Below, piece by piece: positions 48,868-59,871 of a stretch of DNA of 64,000 nucleotides. The stretch spans positions 1-64,000 of the forward strand of contig CANRJG010000002.1 of NCBI GenBank assembly GCA_947630875.1, read 5' to 3'. The notes below the pieces were generated by a model, which searched no databases, was not told where the DNA came from, and saw nothing but the letters and a program-made list of their open reading frames with translations. Positions within the stretch are counted from its first letter, which is position 1, and each line of letters begins with the position of its first letter. The DNA comes from an uncultured Lachnospiraceae bacterium (GTDB lineage Bacteria; Bacillota; Clostridia; Lachnospirales; Lachnospiraceae). A program made the position numbers and the translations under genes.

Positions 48868-49671
48868 TTAACTGCCGCTGCCGGCAACAATTTCGGTAAT
48901 CTCCTGCGTGATGGCGCCCTGTCTTGCACGATTGTACAGCAGTTTCAGATCGTCAATCATCTCCTGGGCGTTCTTTCCGGCGGAATCCATGGCCATTCTT
49001 CTGGCCGTCACTTCACAGGCAAAACTTTCCCGCAAAGCCGCAATCAGCACCCCGCCCACGTAGGACGGTACCGCAGCATTGATGATGGTCTGCTCGTCTG
49101 GTTCAAAGGTAGTCACTGCCCGGTCGGCGCTTTCACTCCGTTCCAGCGGAAGCACCCACTGGATCTGCGCATCCTGGGTCATCATGGAAACGTACTTTGT
49201 ACTGATGATGCCCAGACGGTCATACTCTCCGGCCGCAAAGGAAGCACAAAGATCCTGTGCCATCTGCAGCGCATCGGCCGTGGCAAGGCGCTCGGAAGAA
49301 ACCGTCGGTTTTCCGAAACGATCGCAGACACGTTTGCCGATGGGAATCACTTCCGCATCGGGATACTGCTGCAGCAGCCGGAAAATATTGGCATTATAGC
49401 CGCCCGCAAGACCACGGTCTCCCGCAATTACTACGAGTTTCGTCCGGTTTGTCTCCCGCTTTGCCAGATAGGGGCTTTTGGCACATTCCGGCGAGGCCAT
49501 CAGCTGCTCCATGGCCGATGCAAAGGCATCCGCATAGCTGCGGCTCTGCTGCATGGCAATGCCTGCTTTCCTGATTTTGGAAGAAGCTACCAGTCCCATG
49601 GCCTTGGTCAGATGCAGGGTAGAATCTACGCTTTTGATTCTTGTCCGGAGGCTTTTAATATCTGCTCCCAT
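48868..49671 (-). CDS. atpG: ATP synthase gamma subunit
   Basis: A 267-residue central-stalk subunit. The N-terminal coiled-coil helix (LRTRIKSVDSTLHLTKAMGL) and the C-terminal helix ending RARQGAITQEITEIVAGS are both conserved. AGGAG precedes the ATG. It is slightly shorter than the usual 285-290 residues. Confidence 0.97.
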   Translation of the reverse strand: MGADIKSLRTRIKSVDSTLHLTKAMGLVASSKIRKAGIAMQQSRSYADAFASAMEQLMASPECAKSPYLAKRETNRTKLVVIAGDRGLAGGYNANIFRLLQQYPDAEVIPIGKRVCDRFGKPTVSSERLATADALQMAQDLCASFAAGEYDRLGIISTKYVSMMTQDAQIQWVLPLERSESADRAVTTFEPDEQTIINAAVPSYVGGVLIAALRESFACEVTARRMAMDSAGKNAQEMIDDLKLLYNRARQGAITQEITEIVAGSGS

Positions 49672-49675
49672 AATG

Positions 49676-51169
49676 TCACTCCTGCATTTCCTTTAAAGCC
49701 GCCTGCAGCTGTGCTTTATCTTCATCATCATAAAATCCGTCTTCAAAGCGCTTCAACAGCGGCGCATAATCCTTCTGCAGCAGGGCGTAGAGCCGTTTTT
49801 CATAATCTCCCACCTGTTCCACCGGAACGTCATCCAGATAGCCGTTGATGACCGCATATACGATCGCCACCTGGCAGCCTACAGGCACCGGGGCGTTTCG
49901 CTTCTGTTTCAGCACTTCCACGATACGCTCGCCCAACGCCAGCCGGCGCTTCGTATCACTGTCCAGATCACTGCCAAACTGGGCGAAAGACTGCAGTTCC
50001 CTGTACTGGGCGTACAGGAGCTTTAATTCGCCGGCTACCGCTTTCATCGCCTTTAACTGGGCGGAACCGCCTACACGGCTGACGGAAATACCCGGATTGA
50101 TGGCGGGAATAATGCCTGCATGGAACATTTCCGTCTCCAGGAAAATCTGTCCGTCCGTAATGGAAATGACGTTGGTCGGAATATAAGCGGACACGTCGCC
50201 GGCCTGGGTTTCAATAATAGGCAGGGCCGTAATGGAGCCGCCGCCGTATTCTTCCGCAACACAGGCCGCCCGTTCCAGCAGCCTGGAATGCAGATAGAAG
50301 ACGTCGCCGGGATAGGCTTCCCGGCCGGGCGGACGGCGGATCAGCAGCGAAAGCGCACGATACGCCACCGCGTGCTTGGACAGATCGTCATAAATAATCA
50401 GAACGTCTTTTCCCTGTTCCCGGAAATACTCCGCCATGGCGCAGCCTGCATAGGGGGCGATATACTGCAGCGGCGCGCTTTCCGAAGCGGATGCGGATAC
50501 GATAATTGTATAATCCATGGCGCCCGCTTCTGTCAGTTCGTTTGCAATCTGCACAACAGAAGTACTCTTCTGTCCAATGGCAACATAGATACAGAGTACA
50601 TTGCTGTTTTTCTGATTCATGATCGTATCGATGGCAATTTCCGTTTTACCGGTCTGCCGGTCGCCGATCAAAAGTTCTCTTTGCCCGCGGCCGATGGGAA
50701 TCATACTGTCAATGGCCTTGATTCCGGTCTGCAGCGGAACGGAAACGCTTTTCCGCTCAATGATGCCGGGGGCTTCTGATTCAATGGGCCTGGTTTCGGT
50801 ACATTCCGCGGGACCTTTGCCGTCCACGGGGATACCCAAAGCATTGACCACGCGGCCAAGCAAAGCTTCGCCTACCGGCACGGAAAGCACTTTTCCGGTT
50901 CTTTTCACTTCCATCCCTTCACTGATGGAATTCTCATTGGCAAGAATGGCAACGGAAACCGTCTCTTCTTCCAGGTTCTGGGCCATACCGAAGCTGCCGT
51001 CGGCAAACTCTAACAACTCGTTTGCCATACAGTTCTTCAGTCCGTATACTGTAGCAATGCCATCCCCTGCAACTACCACGGTACCGACTTCCGCCATTTC
51101 TATTTTTGACTGATATGTTTTAATCTGTTCTTTCAGAATATTGCTGATTTCTTCCGGCCTTCTGTTCAT
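49676..51169 (-). CDS. atpA: ATP synthase alpha subunit
   Basis: A 497-residue non-catalytic F1 subunit with P-loop GDRQTGKT and the family signature [14 protein letters not shown]. The start codon overlaps the atpH stop as ATGA, with GGAAG about ten bases upstream. Confidence 0.98.
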   Translation of the reverse strand: MNRRPEEISNILKEQIKTYQSKIEMAEVGTVVVAGDGIATVYGLKNCMANELLEFADGSFGMAQNLEEETVSVAILANENSISEGMEVKRTGKVLSVPVGEALLGRVVNALGIPVDGKGPAECTETRPIESEAPGIIERKSVSVPLQTGIKAIDSMIPIGRGQRELLIGDRQTGKTEIAIDTIMNQKNSNVLCIYVAIGQKSTSVVQIANELTEAGAMDYTIIVSASASESAPLQYIAPYAGCAMAEYFREQGKDVLIIYDDLSKHAVAYRALSLLIRRPPGREAYPGDVFYLHSRLLERAACVAEEYGGGSITALPIIETQAGDVSAYIPTNVISITDGQIFLETEMFHAGIIPAINPGISVSRVGGSAQLKAMKAVAGELKLLYAQYRELQSFAQFGSDLDSDTKRRLALGERIVEVLKQKRNAPVPVGCQVAIVYAVINGYLDDVPVEQVGDYEKRLYALLQKDYAPLLKRFEDGFYDDEDKAQLQAALKEMQE

Positions 51170-51696
51170 TTACTGATCACTTCCTTTATATTCTGCAAAC
51201 GGTGCTTCAGACTTCCGTCATAGCAGACACCGTCCATTTCCACAATCATTCCGCCCAGGATCGACGCGTCGATCTCGTATTCTACTCTGACCTTCCGGCC
51301 GCTTAGTTTCTCCAGCCGCGCGCACAGCCGGTCTTTTTCCTGATCTGTCAGCGCAACCGCAGAGCGGACATGCGCACTGGTTCTGTGTACGCTGTCCGTA
51401 TAGAGTTCTTCAAATTCACTTCTGCATTCTTTGAAAATATGCGCGTTTCGATGGGCGCAGAGAATTTGCAGAAACGAAAGAAAATACGCCGGTACCTCCT
51501 TCGCAAGCGTATGCCTGACCATGGCAGAACGCTCCGAAAAAGGAATCGCCGGAGAATCCAGAAACGCTATAAGCTCCGGACATGATGCGAAAATCTCCCC
51601 GACAAAGGCGAAGGCCTCATACAATTCTTCATTGTTTGCGCTTTCTTTGCCCAGTTCAAACAGAGCCAGCGCATATTCCTTACTGCTTACCGTCAT
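51166..51696 (-). CDS. atpH: ATP synthase delta subunit
   Basis: A 176-residue peripheral-stalk subunit linking b to alpha. The start is the ATG at 51696, where [18 protein letters not shown] begins as in relatives; the open frame runs 34 codons further into atpF without meaning. It overlaps atpF by 17 bases. The C-terminal part ([20 protein letters not shown]) is conserved. Confidence 0.95.
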   Translation of the reverse strand: MTVSSKEYALALFELGKESANNEELYEAFAFVGEIFASCPELIAFLDSPAIPFSERSAMVRHTLAKEVPAYFLSFLQILCAHRNAHIFKECRSEFEELYTDSVHRTSAHVRSAVALTDQEKDRLCARLEKLSGRKVRVEYEIDASILGGMIVEMDGVCYDGSLKHRLQNIKEVISK

Positions 51697-52195
51697 GATC
51701 CTCACCCATCTCATCCAGGAACGAATTGATAATCGCATGGTGATCCTCTGTATTGATTTCCCTTCCGATGATCTTTTCGGAAATCTTTGCAGAAACATCG
51801 ATAATCTCCTGTTTCATCTGATCTTCCGCTTTTTTATAGGCAAATGCAGCATCCGCCTTTGCCTGACGCACCATCTGATCCGCTTTTTCCCGGGTTTCGT
51901 TTAAAATGGTTTCCCGGTCTGCTTCCGCGCGTTTCTCTGCTTTTTCCATAATAGCCTTTGCTTCCGCATCCGCGCTGCGCATCCGTGATTTCCACTCTTT
52001 TTTCAGGGAATCCGCTTCTGTTTTGGCTGCGTCTGCCGCTTCATAGGCAGCGTCCAGTGTCTTGCGGCGTTGTTCCAGCATCTTTTTCACCGGACGGTAC
52101 AGAAAATGTTTCAATATCAGGAACAGGAGCAGCAGATTTATGAGAGAAATCAAAATTTGCCATATATTCACCGATATGACGTCTAAGGTCTGCAT
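51680..52195 (-). CDS. atpF: ATP synthase b subunit
   Basis: A 171-residue stator subunit: one N-terminal transmembrane helix (about 9-28, VNIWQILISLINLLLLFLIL) and a long charged coiled coil. GGAG lies upstream of the ATG. Confidence 0.96.
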   Translation of the reverse strand: MQTLDVISVNIWQILISLINLLLLFLILKHFLYRPVKKMLEQRRKTLDAAYEAADAAKTEADSLKKEWKSRMRSADAEAKAIMEKAEKRAEADRETILNETREKADQMVRQAKADAAFAYKKAEDQMKQEIIDVSAKISEKIIGREINTEDHHAIINSFLDEMGEDHDGKQ

Positions 52196-52227
52196 GATAA
52201 CTTTCTCCTACCTCTTTTTCTTCCCGT

Positions 52228-52518
<291 letters not shown>

Positions 52519-53445
52519 TTAACATCCTCCCTTTGCTTGTGTAACAGTTCTCTTTTTCCTTGCTTTGTAAGCATTATATTCATCCGGAGAAAATGATCCG
52601 GAAATATACAACATCGTCAGCATGGCGAATATAAATGCCTGCAGACAGCCGCTGAACAGATCAAAATAGACGGACAGAACCGCCGGAAGTCCGATCTGAA
52701 ACAGCGGAAATTTGGCCAATGCGCCCGGCAGCCACCGTAAAAGCAACAGAGACAGCCCCTGCAGCGCGGAAGCCACCAGCGTGGAAACCACTGCGCCGGA
52801 CATGACATTTCCGTAATGACGGAAGGCCATGGAAATGGGCGTTGCAATTTCGCTGATGACATTTAAAGGCGTCAGGAATGACACAGGCTCCGTAAAACTT
52901 TTCAGATAATGCAGCGGACCGCATTTCATTTTGTAGTAACTGATCAGCAGAAAGACCAGAAGGGCCCAGCCTGCAACGATATTCAAATCCGAAGTCGGGG
53001 GAAAGAGTCCCAGTAAAGACAGCAGACTCGAAAATGCGGACAGTGCCAGCATGGCTCCGATGAAGGGAGAAAAACCGGCAAAATAGGGTCCCATGTTTTT
53101 CTGTACCAGATCGTCTGTTTTTTCAACGATCCACTCCGCAATCAGCTGCCGTTTCTTCTCTGCCTTTTCTTTCAGGCCATGGGTCAGAAACAGGCACAAA
53201 AACAGGATCGATATCATAACCAGCCAGGAATTCACCTGGGATTCCGTAATCAAAAGATCCTGTACCGGCAGTTTCAGGCGAAAAAAAATCCTCGCTCCGG
53301 TGATTTCAATACCATCGGAGGCAGGGGTCGTCAACACTTTGATCACAATACCTGCCGCCAGAGGAAGGATCATCCCCAGCAGCAGCAAAATATCTTTAAT
53401 TTTAAAAGAATGATTTTTTCCCTTCATTGTTTCAGTCCTGTTCAT
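52519..53445 (-). CDS. atpB: ATP synthase a subunit
   Basis: A 308-residue membrane subunit holding the ion half-channels, with the essential Arg in the helix read as AFRHYGNVMSG. Hydrophobic segments fill most of the chain (KDILLLLGMILPLAAGIVIK, MISILFLCLFLTHG and others). The ATG overlaps the atpI stop as ATGA with AAGGAAG upstream. Confidence 0.95.
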   Translation of the reverse strand: MNRTETMKGKNHSFKIKDILLLLGMILPLAAGIVIKVLTTPASDGIEITGARIFFRLKLPVQDLLITESQVNSWLVMISILFLCLFLTHGLKEKAEKKRQLIAEWIVEKTDDLVQKNMGPYFAGFSPFIGAMLALSAFSSLLSLLGLFPPTSDLNIVAGWALLVFLLISYYKMKCGPLHYLKSFTEPVSFLTPLNVISEIATPISMAFRHYGNVMSGAVVSTLVASALQGLSLLLLRWLPGALAKFPLFQIGLPAVLSVYFDLFSGCLQAFIFAMLTMLYISGSFSPDEYNAYKARKKRTVTQAKGGC

Positions 53446-53849
53446 TCTTCCTTTGTTTCTTCAGATTTCACACGGTTATTGAACAGCGGTCTGCACGCAA
53501 TGGCAATCCGCGGAAAAAACAGCGGCAGCAAAACCGCAACGATGTTGAAACATGGCAGCAGAAGTCCTGCCGCCGCAACAGCGAACAAAAACAGCATGCG
53601 AAGCGTCTGGGAAAGCTTCACAAAGTTTGTCCGCTGTTTTTCTTCTTTGTCCAGCGCCTTCTGCACGGTCAGTCCCATCAAAAAGAAATTACATACCGAC
53701 GCCGCACCGCTTAAAAGATTGCCGAAGAGAACACCGGTATTCCATTTTCCGATGATCAAAAAGACCGAATGCATCAAAAGGCTCAAAATCAGTACAAACA
53801 GCGCGATATAGGCGGTTTCCCGCTTCACTGTCGTATCAATCTGTTTCAA
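53442..53849 (-). CDS. atpI: ATP synthase subunit I-like protein
   Basis: A 135-residue membrane protein with four hydrophobic segments at the head of the atp operon, where atpI is normally placed. Sequence conservation is low, as usual for this family; the call rests on size, topology and position. AtpI helps assemble the c ring, especially in sodium-coupled enzymes. Confidence 0.75.
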   Translation of the reverse strand: MKQIDTTVKRETAYIALFVLILSLLMHSVFLIIGKWNTGVLFGNLLSGAASVCNFFLMGLTVQKALDKEEKQRTNFVKLSQTLRMLFLFAVAAAGLLLPCFNIVAVLLPLFFPRIAIACRPLFNNRVKSEETKEE

Positions 53850-53873
53850 TGTTTTCCATTCCTTCCTGCCGGT

Positions 53874-54905
53874 TTACTGGTTGAAATACTGATTCAGCCC
53901 CTCGACGATTCCCTGTACAAGCTTATTCTGATAGTCTTCGGTCACCAGTTGCTGTTCTTCCTCTGCATTGGTCAGGTAGCCCATTTCCAAAATCGTTACG
54001 GGAACGGTGGACCAGTTCAGTCCGGTCATGGTATCTGTCTGCCAGATACCGGCATTGACAGCGCCTGCCGATGCAGCCACCGCATTGACAACGGCATTGG
54101 ACAGCCGGTAAGAATTGTTATAAATCGCGGTGCAATAGGGATTGGCCGCCGTCGGACAAACCGTCATAACACCTTTGACGGAAGGATCCGTGGAGCTGTT
54201 GGCATGAATGGAAATACAGGCGTTGGCACTGGCGTTATTTGCAATCTGCGCCCTTTCCGCGTTGCTGATATTTACACTCTGGGATTCTCTGGTCATGACC
54301 ACCTGATAACCTGCTGCTTCCAGCGCGGCTTTCAATTTCAACGCCACTTCCAGATTCAGCTCGGATTCCGCTTTGCCGGTGGCAGTTCCTGTGGTTCCCT
54401 GACTGACGCGCGCCTTCTGCTCTGCCGCATTCGGCCCGATGGGCTCTGTTGCAGGATCTGACGCCATCTGATGTCCGGGATCAATTGCAATGATCTTGCC
54501 TGCGCCGATCTGCGCCGCAGCCACCGGCTGGGTGTAAGGCGATACAAATTCATTTTTGACATACCCCGTCTGTCCCTCACAGACCACGCTGGACCATTCT
54601 GCATCCGCGTAAATCAGCTGCAGAACCGTATTGGCCGGAACTTTCACAATCACTGCTGTATTCGTTCCCGGTCCCTGACGCAGATTCACCGTATCATTGG
54701 TAATAACGAACTGCTGCTGCACCGGTTCCTCGGTGGGCGTCACTACAGGAATTTCCGAAACTTCCGGCGTCGGTGTCGGCGGCGCCGGCGTTGCCGAATT
54801 TCTGCCGTTAAAAAATCTGCCCTGTACATAATAGATCAAAAATCCGCATCCCAGCGACAGAACGATAATCAGCAGGCTCAGCCCCAGTTTCTTTAATACG
54901 TTCAT
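53874..54905 (-). CDS. N-acetylmuramoyl-L-alanine amidase with SH3 domain
   Basis: A 343-residue cell-wall hydrolase. One N-terminal transmembrane helix (about 5-25), a Pro/Thr-rich spacer (PAPPTPTPEV), a bacterial SH3 domain (about 66-125, NLRQGPGTNTAVIVKVPAN) and an Amidase_3 domain with zinc ligands visible in AIDPGHQ, ESELNLEVALK and SIHANSS, and the catalytic Glu in ILEMGYLTN. It cleaves the bond between MurNAc and the stem peptide. It lies between yebC and atpI with short gaps. Confidence 0.94.
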   Translation of the reverse strand: MNVLKKLGLSLLIIVLSLGCGFLIYYVQGRFFNGRNSATPAPPTPTPEVSEIPVVTPTEEPVQQQFVITNDTVNLRQGPGTNTAVIVKVPANTVLQLIYADAEWSSVVCEGQTGYVKNEFVSPYTQPVAAAQIGAGKIIAIDPGHQMASDPATEPIGPNAAEQKARVSQGTTGTATGKAESELNLEVALKLKAALEAAGYQVVMTRESQSVNISNAERAQIANNASANACISIHANSSTDPSVKGVMTVCPTAANPYCTAIYNNSYRLSNAVVNAVAASAGAVNAGIWQTDTMTGLNWSTVPVTILEMGYLTNAEEEQQLVTEDYQNKLVQGIVEGLNQYFNQ

Positions 54906-54944
54906 TTTTATCTCCTTGTTGACCCGAAAAGTTCTGTACCGGCC

Positions 54945-55673
54945 TTACTCATCCCAGTTGTGATAAACGCTTTCCACATCGTCGTCTTCATCCAGCAAAT
55001 CCAGAATCCGGTTGATTCGTTTAATATCTTCCTCATCCGTCAGCGTAACATAGGTCTGCGGAATCATCGTAACCTCCGCCTGCTCCATCGGTATATTTGC
55101 CGCTTCCAGCGCTTCACGCAGGGCACTGAAGGCATCCGGATCGCTGATGATTTCGTAGCTGTCCTCTTCTTCCACGAAATCCTCTGCGCCCGCATCCAGC
55201 ACCATCATCATCAGTTCGTCGGCATCCATGTCGCATTCTTCTTTATCGATCATGATCTGCCCTTTCTGATCAAACATATAGGATACGCAGCCCTGGGTAC
55301 CGATATTGCCGCCGCCTTTGGTAAAGGCGCTTCTGACATTGGCCGCTGTTCTGTTTTTGTTGTCGGTCAGGGCATTGACAATGATTGCGGTACCGGAAGG
55401 GCCGTATCCTTCATAGGTAACCACTTCATAATTGACGGAATTGGCGTCTCCCGCCGCCTTTTTAATACCACGGTCGATAGTGTCATTGGGCATATTATTG
55501 GCTTTTGCCTTTGCGATGACGTCACGCAGCTTGCTGTTGTTCGCGGGGTCTGCGCCGCCTTCTTTTACGGCGACTGCAATTTCACGGCCGATGACCGTAA
55601 AGATTTTTCCCTTTGCCGCGTCGTTTTTTTCTTTTTTATGTTTGATATTTGCAAATTTGGAATGTCCGGACAT
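54945..55673 (-). CDS. yebC: YebC/PmpR family transcriptional regulator or translation factor
   Basis: A 242-residue YebC family protein, beginning [20 protein letters not shown]. Members were described as regulators and, more recently, as translation factors helping ribosomes at proline stretches. The many Pro-rich linkers of the secreted proteins nearby would be plausible clients, but that is speculation. It follows leuS by 20 bases. Confidence 0.95.
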   Translation of the reverse strand: MSGHSKFANIKHKKEKNDAAKGKIFTVIGREIAVAVKEGGADPANNSKLRDVIAKAKANNMPNDTIDRGIKKAAGDANSVNYEVVTYEGYGPSGTAIIVNALTDNKNRTAANVRSAFTKGGGNIGTQGCVSYMFDQKGQIMIDKEECDMDADELMMMVLDAGAEDFVEEEDSYEIISDPDAFSALREALEAANIPMEQAEVTMIPQTYVTLTDEEDIKRINRILDLLDEDDDVESVYHNWDE

Positions 55674-55693
55674 ACCTGCTTATCTCCTGTTCT

Positions 55694-58099
55694 TTACTTT
55701 ACCACGAAATTAATGATTTTGTTGGGAACATAAATTTCCTTTACTATAGTTCCGCTCAGTTTTGCGCCCAGCGCCGCTTTGGCTGCCGCAAGCGCGGTTT
55801 CCTTATCGCTGCCGGCGGCAATGGAAATGACCGTTCTGGTCTTTCCGTTGACCTGGCAGGGAATCTTTACGCTGTCTTCCTTCAGCGCTTCCTGATCGCA
55901 GACCGGCCATCCGCCGGCAAAGATGCTTTCCGAATTGCCGTACAATTCGTTCAGTTCCTCCGCGATATGGGGTGCAAAAGGCGCCAGCAGCCGCACGGCC
56001 GTCATGACGGTTTCCTTATCCACACCGCTGGTTTTGGTCAGTTCCACCATCTTATTGTTGTATTCCATAAAACCGGAAATGACCGTATTCAGACTGAAGG
56101 ATTCCAGACGCTGGGTAATGTCGCTGATCATTTTGTTGCGCAGACGCAGGGTTTCCGGCGTTTCGGGCGCATTCTTTTCCAGATTTTCCAACGCCATCTT
56201 CCAGAACCGGCACATAAACCGGTATACACCGTCAATCCCTCTGTCGTCCCACTCGGAATCCAGTTCCGGCGGCCCTACAAAAAGCTCATACAGCCGCAGA
56301 GAATCACAGCCGTAATTTTCCACCAGATCATCCGGAGAAACCACATTCCCTTTGGATTTGCTCATCTTGATGCCGTTCTTTCCGGTGATCATGCCCTGGT
56401 TAAAGAGCTTGGTAAAAGGTTCGTCAAAATCAATTACGCCGATATCATACAGGAATTTGGTATAGAATCTGGAATACAAAAGATGCAGTACCGCATGTTC
56501 TACGCCGCCGATGTACATGTCCACCGGCAGATACTGATCTGCTTTTTCTCTGGATACCAGTTCCTGATCATTTTTGTTGTCAATATAGCGCAGGAAATAC
56601 CAGGAAGATCCTGCCCACTGGGGCATGGTATTGGTTTCCCGTTTTGCCGGCGCGCCGCAGACCGGACAGGTAGTATTGACCCACTCCGGGATATCCGCCA
56701 GCGGCGATTCTCCGGTACCGGTGGGCTGGTATTTCTCCACTTCAGGCAGAAGCAGCGGCAGCTGATCTTCCGGCAGCGGTACCGCGCCGCAGTGCGGGCA
56801 GTGTACGATGGGGATCGGTTCGCCCCAGTAACGCTGTCTGGAAAATACCCAGTCACGCAGTTTGAAATTGACAGTAATCTTCGCAAGTCCGCGTTTTTCC
56901 AGCATTTCGGGCAGCTTCTTTTTGGCGTCTTCCGAAGACATACCGTTAAATTCGCCGGAATTAATCATCACACCGGGCTGGGTATAAGCTTCCGTCAGTT
57001 CTGTTTCCACGCCGTCTTTGGCAATGACCTGAATGATGGGAATGTCAAATTTCTTTGCAAATTCAAAATCTCTGTCGTCATGGGCCGGTACGCACATGAT
57101 GGCGCCTGTGCCGTAATCCGCAAGCACATAATCGGAAAGCCAGATGGGGATTTTTGCATTGTTAATGGGATTGATGGCATAGCTTCCCGTGAAAACCCCC
57201 GTCTTTTCCTTGTCCTGCATACGATCCACATTGGAGCGCATTGAAGTTTTATATATGTATTCGTCTACCGCCTGTTTCGTTTCCGGCGTCGCCAGTCCGG
57301 CTGCCAGTGCATGTTCCGGCGCCAGTACCATAAACGTCGCGCCGTAGAGCGTGTCCGGTCTGGTGGTAAAGACCCTGATGGAAGCGTCCTGCCCGTCCAC
57401 GGCAAAATCCACTTCCGCACCGATGGACTTGCCAATCCATTCGGTCTGCATCTTTTTGACCTTTTCCGGCCAGTCCAGTTTATCCAGATCATTCAGCAGC
57501 CGGTCCGCATATTTTGTGATACGCAGCATCCACTGTTTGAGATTTTTCTTAGTTACCGGCGCACCGCAGCGGTCGCAGCAGCCGTTGACAACTTCCTCGT
57601 TGGCCAGACCGGTTTTACAGCTGGGGCACCAGTTAATGGGCATTTCTTTTTCGTATGCCAGTCCCTCTTTGAACATTTTTACAAAAATCCACTGGGTCCA
57701 CTTATAAAATGCGGGATCCGTGGTATTCACTTCCATATCCCAGTCATAGATGGCTGCGATCTGCTCAATCTGCCGCTTAATATTCTTAATATTTTCCTTT
57801 GTTGTGGCAGCGGGATGGGTTCCCATTTTAATCGCATAGTTTTCCGCCGGAAGCCCGAAAGCATCCCAGCCCATGGGATGAATCAGATAATATCCCTGCA
57901 TGAGTTTGTATCTGCTCCATACGTCGCTGATCACATAGCCCCGCCAGTGACCGACATGCAGTCCGTTGGCGGAAGGATACGGAAACATATCCAGACAATA
58001 ATACTTTTTCTTATTGGGATCCGGTTTGTTGACCGGATGCTCCGCCCATTTTTTCGTCCATTTCTGTTCAATGGCTTTGTAATTGTAGTTCACCGACAT
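55694..58099 (-). CDS. leuS: Leucyl-tRNA synthetase
   Basis: An 801-residue class I aminoacyl-tRNA synthetase. The HIGH-type motif is in PYPSANGLHVGHWRGY, the second is KMSKSKGN, with a CP1 editing domain between them and zinc-type cysteines CPHC and CPVC. Length is normal for the bacterial form. It follows the upstream gene by two bases and has no room for a T-box, so its expression depends on the upstream promoter. Confidence 0.98.
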   Translation of the reverse strand: MSVNYNYKAIEQKWTKKWAEHPVNKPDPNKKKYYCLDMFPYPSANGLHVGHWRGYVISDVWSRYKLMQGYYLIHPMGWDAFGLPAENYAIKMGTHPAATTKENIKNIKRQIEQIAAIYDWDMEVNTTDPAFYKWTQWIFVKMFKEGLAYEKEMPINWCPSCKTGLANEEVVNGCCDRCGAPVTKKNLKQWMLRITKYADRLLNDLDKLDWPEKVKKMQTEWIGKSIGAEVDFAVDGQDASIRVFTTRPDTLYGATFMVLAPEHALAAGLATPETKQAVDEYIYKTSMRSNVDRMQDKEKTGVFTGSYAINPINNAKIPIWLSDYVLADYGTGAIMCVPAHDDRDFEFAKKFDIPIIQVIAKDGVETELTEAYTQPGVMINSGEFNGMSSEDAKKKLPEMLEKRGLAKITVNFKLRDWVFSRQRYWGEPIPIVHCPHCGAVPLPEDQLPLLLPEVEKYQPTGTGESPLADIPEWVNTTCPVCGAPAKRETNTMPQWAGSSWYFLRYIDNKNDQELVSREKADQYLPVDMYIGGVEHAVLHLLYSRFYTKFLYDIGVIDFDEPFTKLFNQGMITGKNGIKMSKSKGNVVSPDDLVENYGCDSLRLYELFVGPPELDSEWDDRGIDGVYRFMCRFWKMALENLEKNAPETPETLRLRNKMISDITQRLESFSLNTVISGFMEYNNKMVELTKTSGVDKETVMTAVRLLAPFAPHIAEELNELYGNSESIFAGGWPVCDQEALKEDSVKIPCQVNGKTRTVISIAAGSDKETALAAAKAALGAKLSGTIVKEIYVPNKIINFVVK

Positions 58100-58101
58100 C
58101 T

Positions 58102-59832
58102 TTATTCCTCCGACTCTTTATTCTCATCCTCATCTTCTCCCGGTGCGGGCGATGTACTCGGTTCGGGTTTGCTTTCTTTCAGCGTCACAACCCGGACTGC
58201 GGTCGCTGTTTTTGTGCCCAGCGGAGAAGTATAGTCATAGCTGTAAGTAACTTCGTATTGATTCCCTGCCTGGATTTTACTCGAAACTTTGATCTGATCC
58301 ACTGTATAGGTATTTCCGAGGGTATCCGCAAGCTGTACGCCCTTCAAAAGGGAAAGATTGGTCAGATCATCCACTGTTTTTTCTTCCGGCAGAATAATGG
58401 CATACATCGGATACGTTACCGCGTTTGAAAACTCCGTCGTCAGACCGCTGTTGTCTGAAACAATATAATGGAAGGTATAGCCCCATTCATTTCGAATGAT
58501 ATCCACGCCGATGTGATCACCTGACAGGTGCTGTCCCATGTCCACGGCCTCAATCCGGCTAAGGGCAAAAGCTTCATCCACCACCTGATCTGTGCCGATA
58601 ACCCCGGAAACGCCTTCCCGCAGATAAACCTGCGGCGGCGTGGTATCCACGGTACAGGCCACCTGCATCATAGTTTCATTGCCGTAAGCATCCGCCACGC
58701 GGAAAGTAATCAGATCTCCGTCCGCTACTTCTGCAGGAATATCCACCTGAACATTTTCAGTGGGCAAAAACTGATTGTTGTCAATCACATAGACCCCTTC
58801 CAGAAGTTCCATCCGGGTAATTTCCTTTCCGGCAGGCAGTGTCAGCCGGGTCGGAATCCCGGAAAATACCGGTTTCATGGTATCAACCACCTTAAATGTG
58901 GCAGTCTGCTGCACCGTTTCGCCGGAGCCGTTGCTGACCGAATAGGTCACTTTGTATTCTCCGCACTTGAAAATTTCCACAGTGCTTTCCACATCAATTT
59001 CCATATCCACTTCAAGACCGGCCTGGTTTACAACCCGAACCCCGTCCAGGTAATCCACGGCAATACCGCGTTCCACCGTTCTGTCGGATACGCCTTCAAG
59101 TTTTATACCATATCCTTTCCAGGGATTTGCCTCATCCGGATCCGACGGATCCCAGGTTTCATCCTCGCTGAGCCGCGCCAGATTCGGCTTGCCCAAAGGA
59201 CCGATCTTATCGTTTTCGATAACTTCTACTTTGGTGCCCTCCGGCGCATTTTCCACAATCCATTTTGCATCCGCGACGCAAAGCCGAATGGCAGACGCAC
59301 TGCAGCTGCTGCCCAGCTGATTGTAGTATTTTACAATCAAAGTATCCTTTTTCTTTTCACGAAAGGGCACGGACTGAAACATGATTGCGCCGTCCAGCCG
59401 GGTAGCATACTGCGCCCATACGTCGGAATTGACATATTTCCACAGGTACCGCTCACCGGTTTTATAGCTGCCGGTGGGTACATCCCTGCCCACGGAACAA
59501 CACATGGATCTGAAGGCTTCGGACAAATTGCCGTCGTCGCCCCTCTGATATACAACAATCACATTGTTGGTTTTATTGACTTCAATCCGATATTTTCCTT
59601 TTTTTTCTTTTCCATCGCTGCGATACAGCGCATCTCCGTCAGAATAAGGTTCGGATTCCGCATTGAGAATCTGCTCCACCTCATTCATCTGTCCCTTCTG
59701 CGCATCGTCCCCGCCGCGATAAAACAGCGCCCGGGCCAGCAATGCCACCAGTACCAGCACAATCAGAGAAGGAACCGTAATCAGTAAAACTTTATGTCTT
59801 TTTATCATTGAAATTTTTCCGTCCGGATTCAT
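58102..59832 (-). CDS. YkuD-like protein lacking catalytic His and Cys, with Ig-like repeats
   Basis: A 576-residue membrane-anchored protein (transmembrane helix about 14-37). Residues 70-210 align with the L,D-transpeptidase (YkuD) fold: LWKYVNSDVWAQYATRLDGA, then LGSSCSASAIRLCVADAKWI, then NAPEGTKVEV. The canonical motif SHGC(I/V)RL reads SASAIRL, so the catalytic Cys is Ala (about 181), and the usual FHS reads FQS, so the His is Gln (about 153). Both active residues are gone, indicating a pseudoenzyme. The rest is three or four Ig/cadherin-like beta domains and an acidic C-terminus. I chose the ATG with AGGGG seven bases upstream; a GTG seven codons earlier is possible. Confidence 0.85.
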   Translation of the reverse strand: MNPDGKISMIKRHKVLLITVPSLIVLVLVALLARALFYRGGDDAQKGQMNEVEQILNAESEPYSDGDALYRSDGKEKKGKYRIEVNKTNNVIVVYQRGDDGNLSEAFRSMCCSVGRDVPTGSYKTGERYLWKYVNSDVWAQYATRLDGAIMFQSVPFREKKKDTLIVKYYNQLGSSCSASAIRLCVADAKWIVENAPEGTKVEVIENDKIGPLGKPNLARLSEDETWDPSDPDEANPWKGYGIKLEGVSDRTVERGIAVDYLDGVRVVNQAGLEVDMEIDVESTVEIFKCGEYKVTYSVSNGSGETVQQTATFKVVDTMKPVFSGIPTRLTLPAGKEITRMELLEGVYVIDNNQFLPTENVQVDIPAEVADGDLITFRVADAYGNETMMQVACTVDTTPPQVYLREGVSGVIGTDQVVDEAFALSRIEAVDMGQHLSGDHIGVDIIRNEWGYTFHYIVSDNSGLTTEFSNAVTYPMYAIILPEEKTVDDLTNLSLLKGVQLADTLGNTYTVDQIKVSSKIQAGNQYEVTYSYDYTSPLGTKTATAVRVVTLKESKPEPSTSPAPGEDEDENKESEE

Positions 59833-59871
59833 GACCTGTCCCCTGTGTTGCACATGCGTATACAGTTTATT

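Noticed and set aside
58099..58102. T-box leader for leuS
   Set aside because: Only two bases separate leuS from the upstream gene, leaving no room for one.
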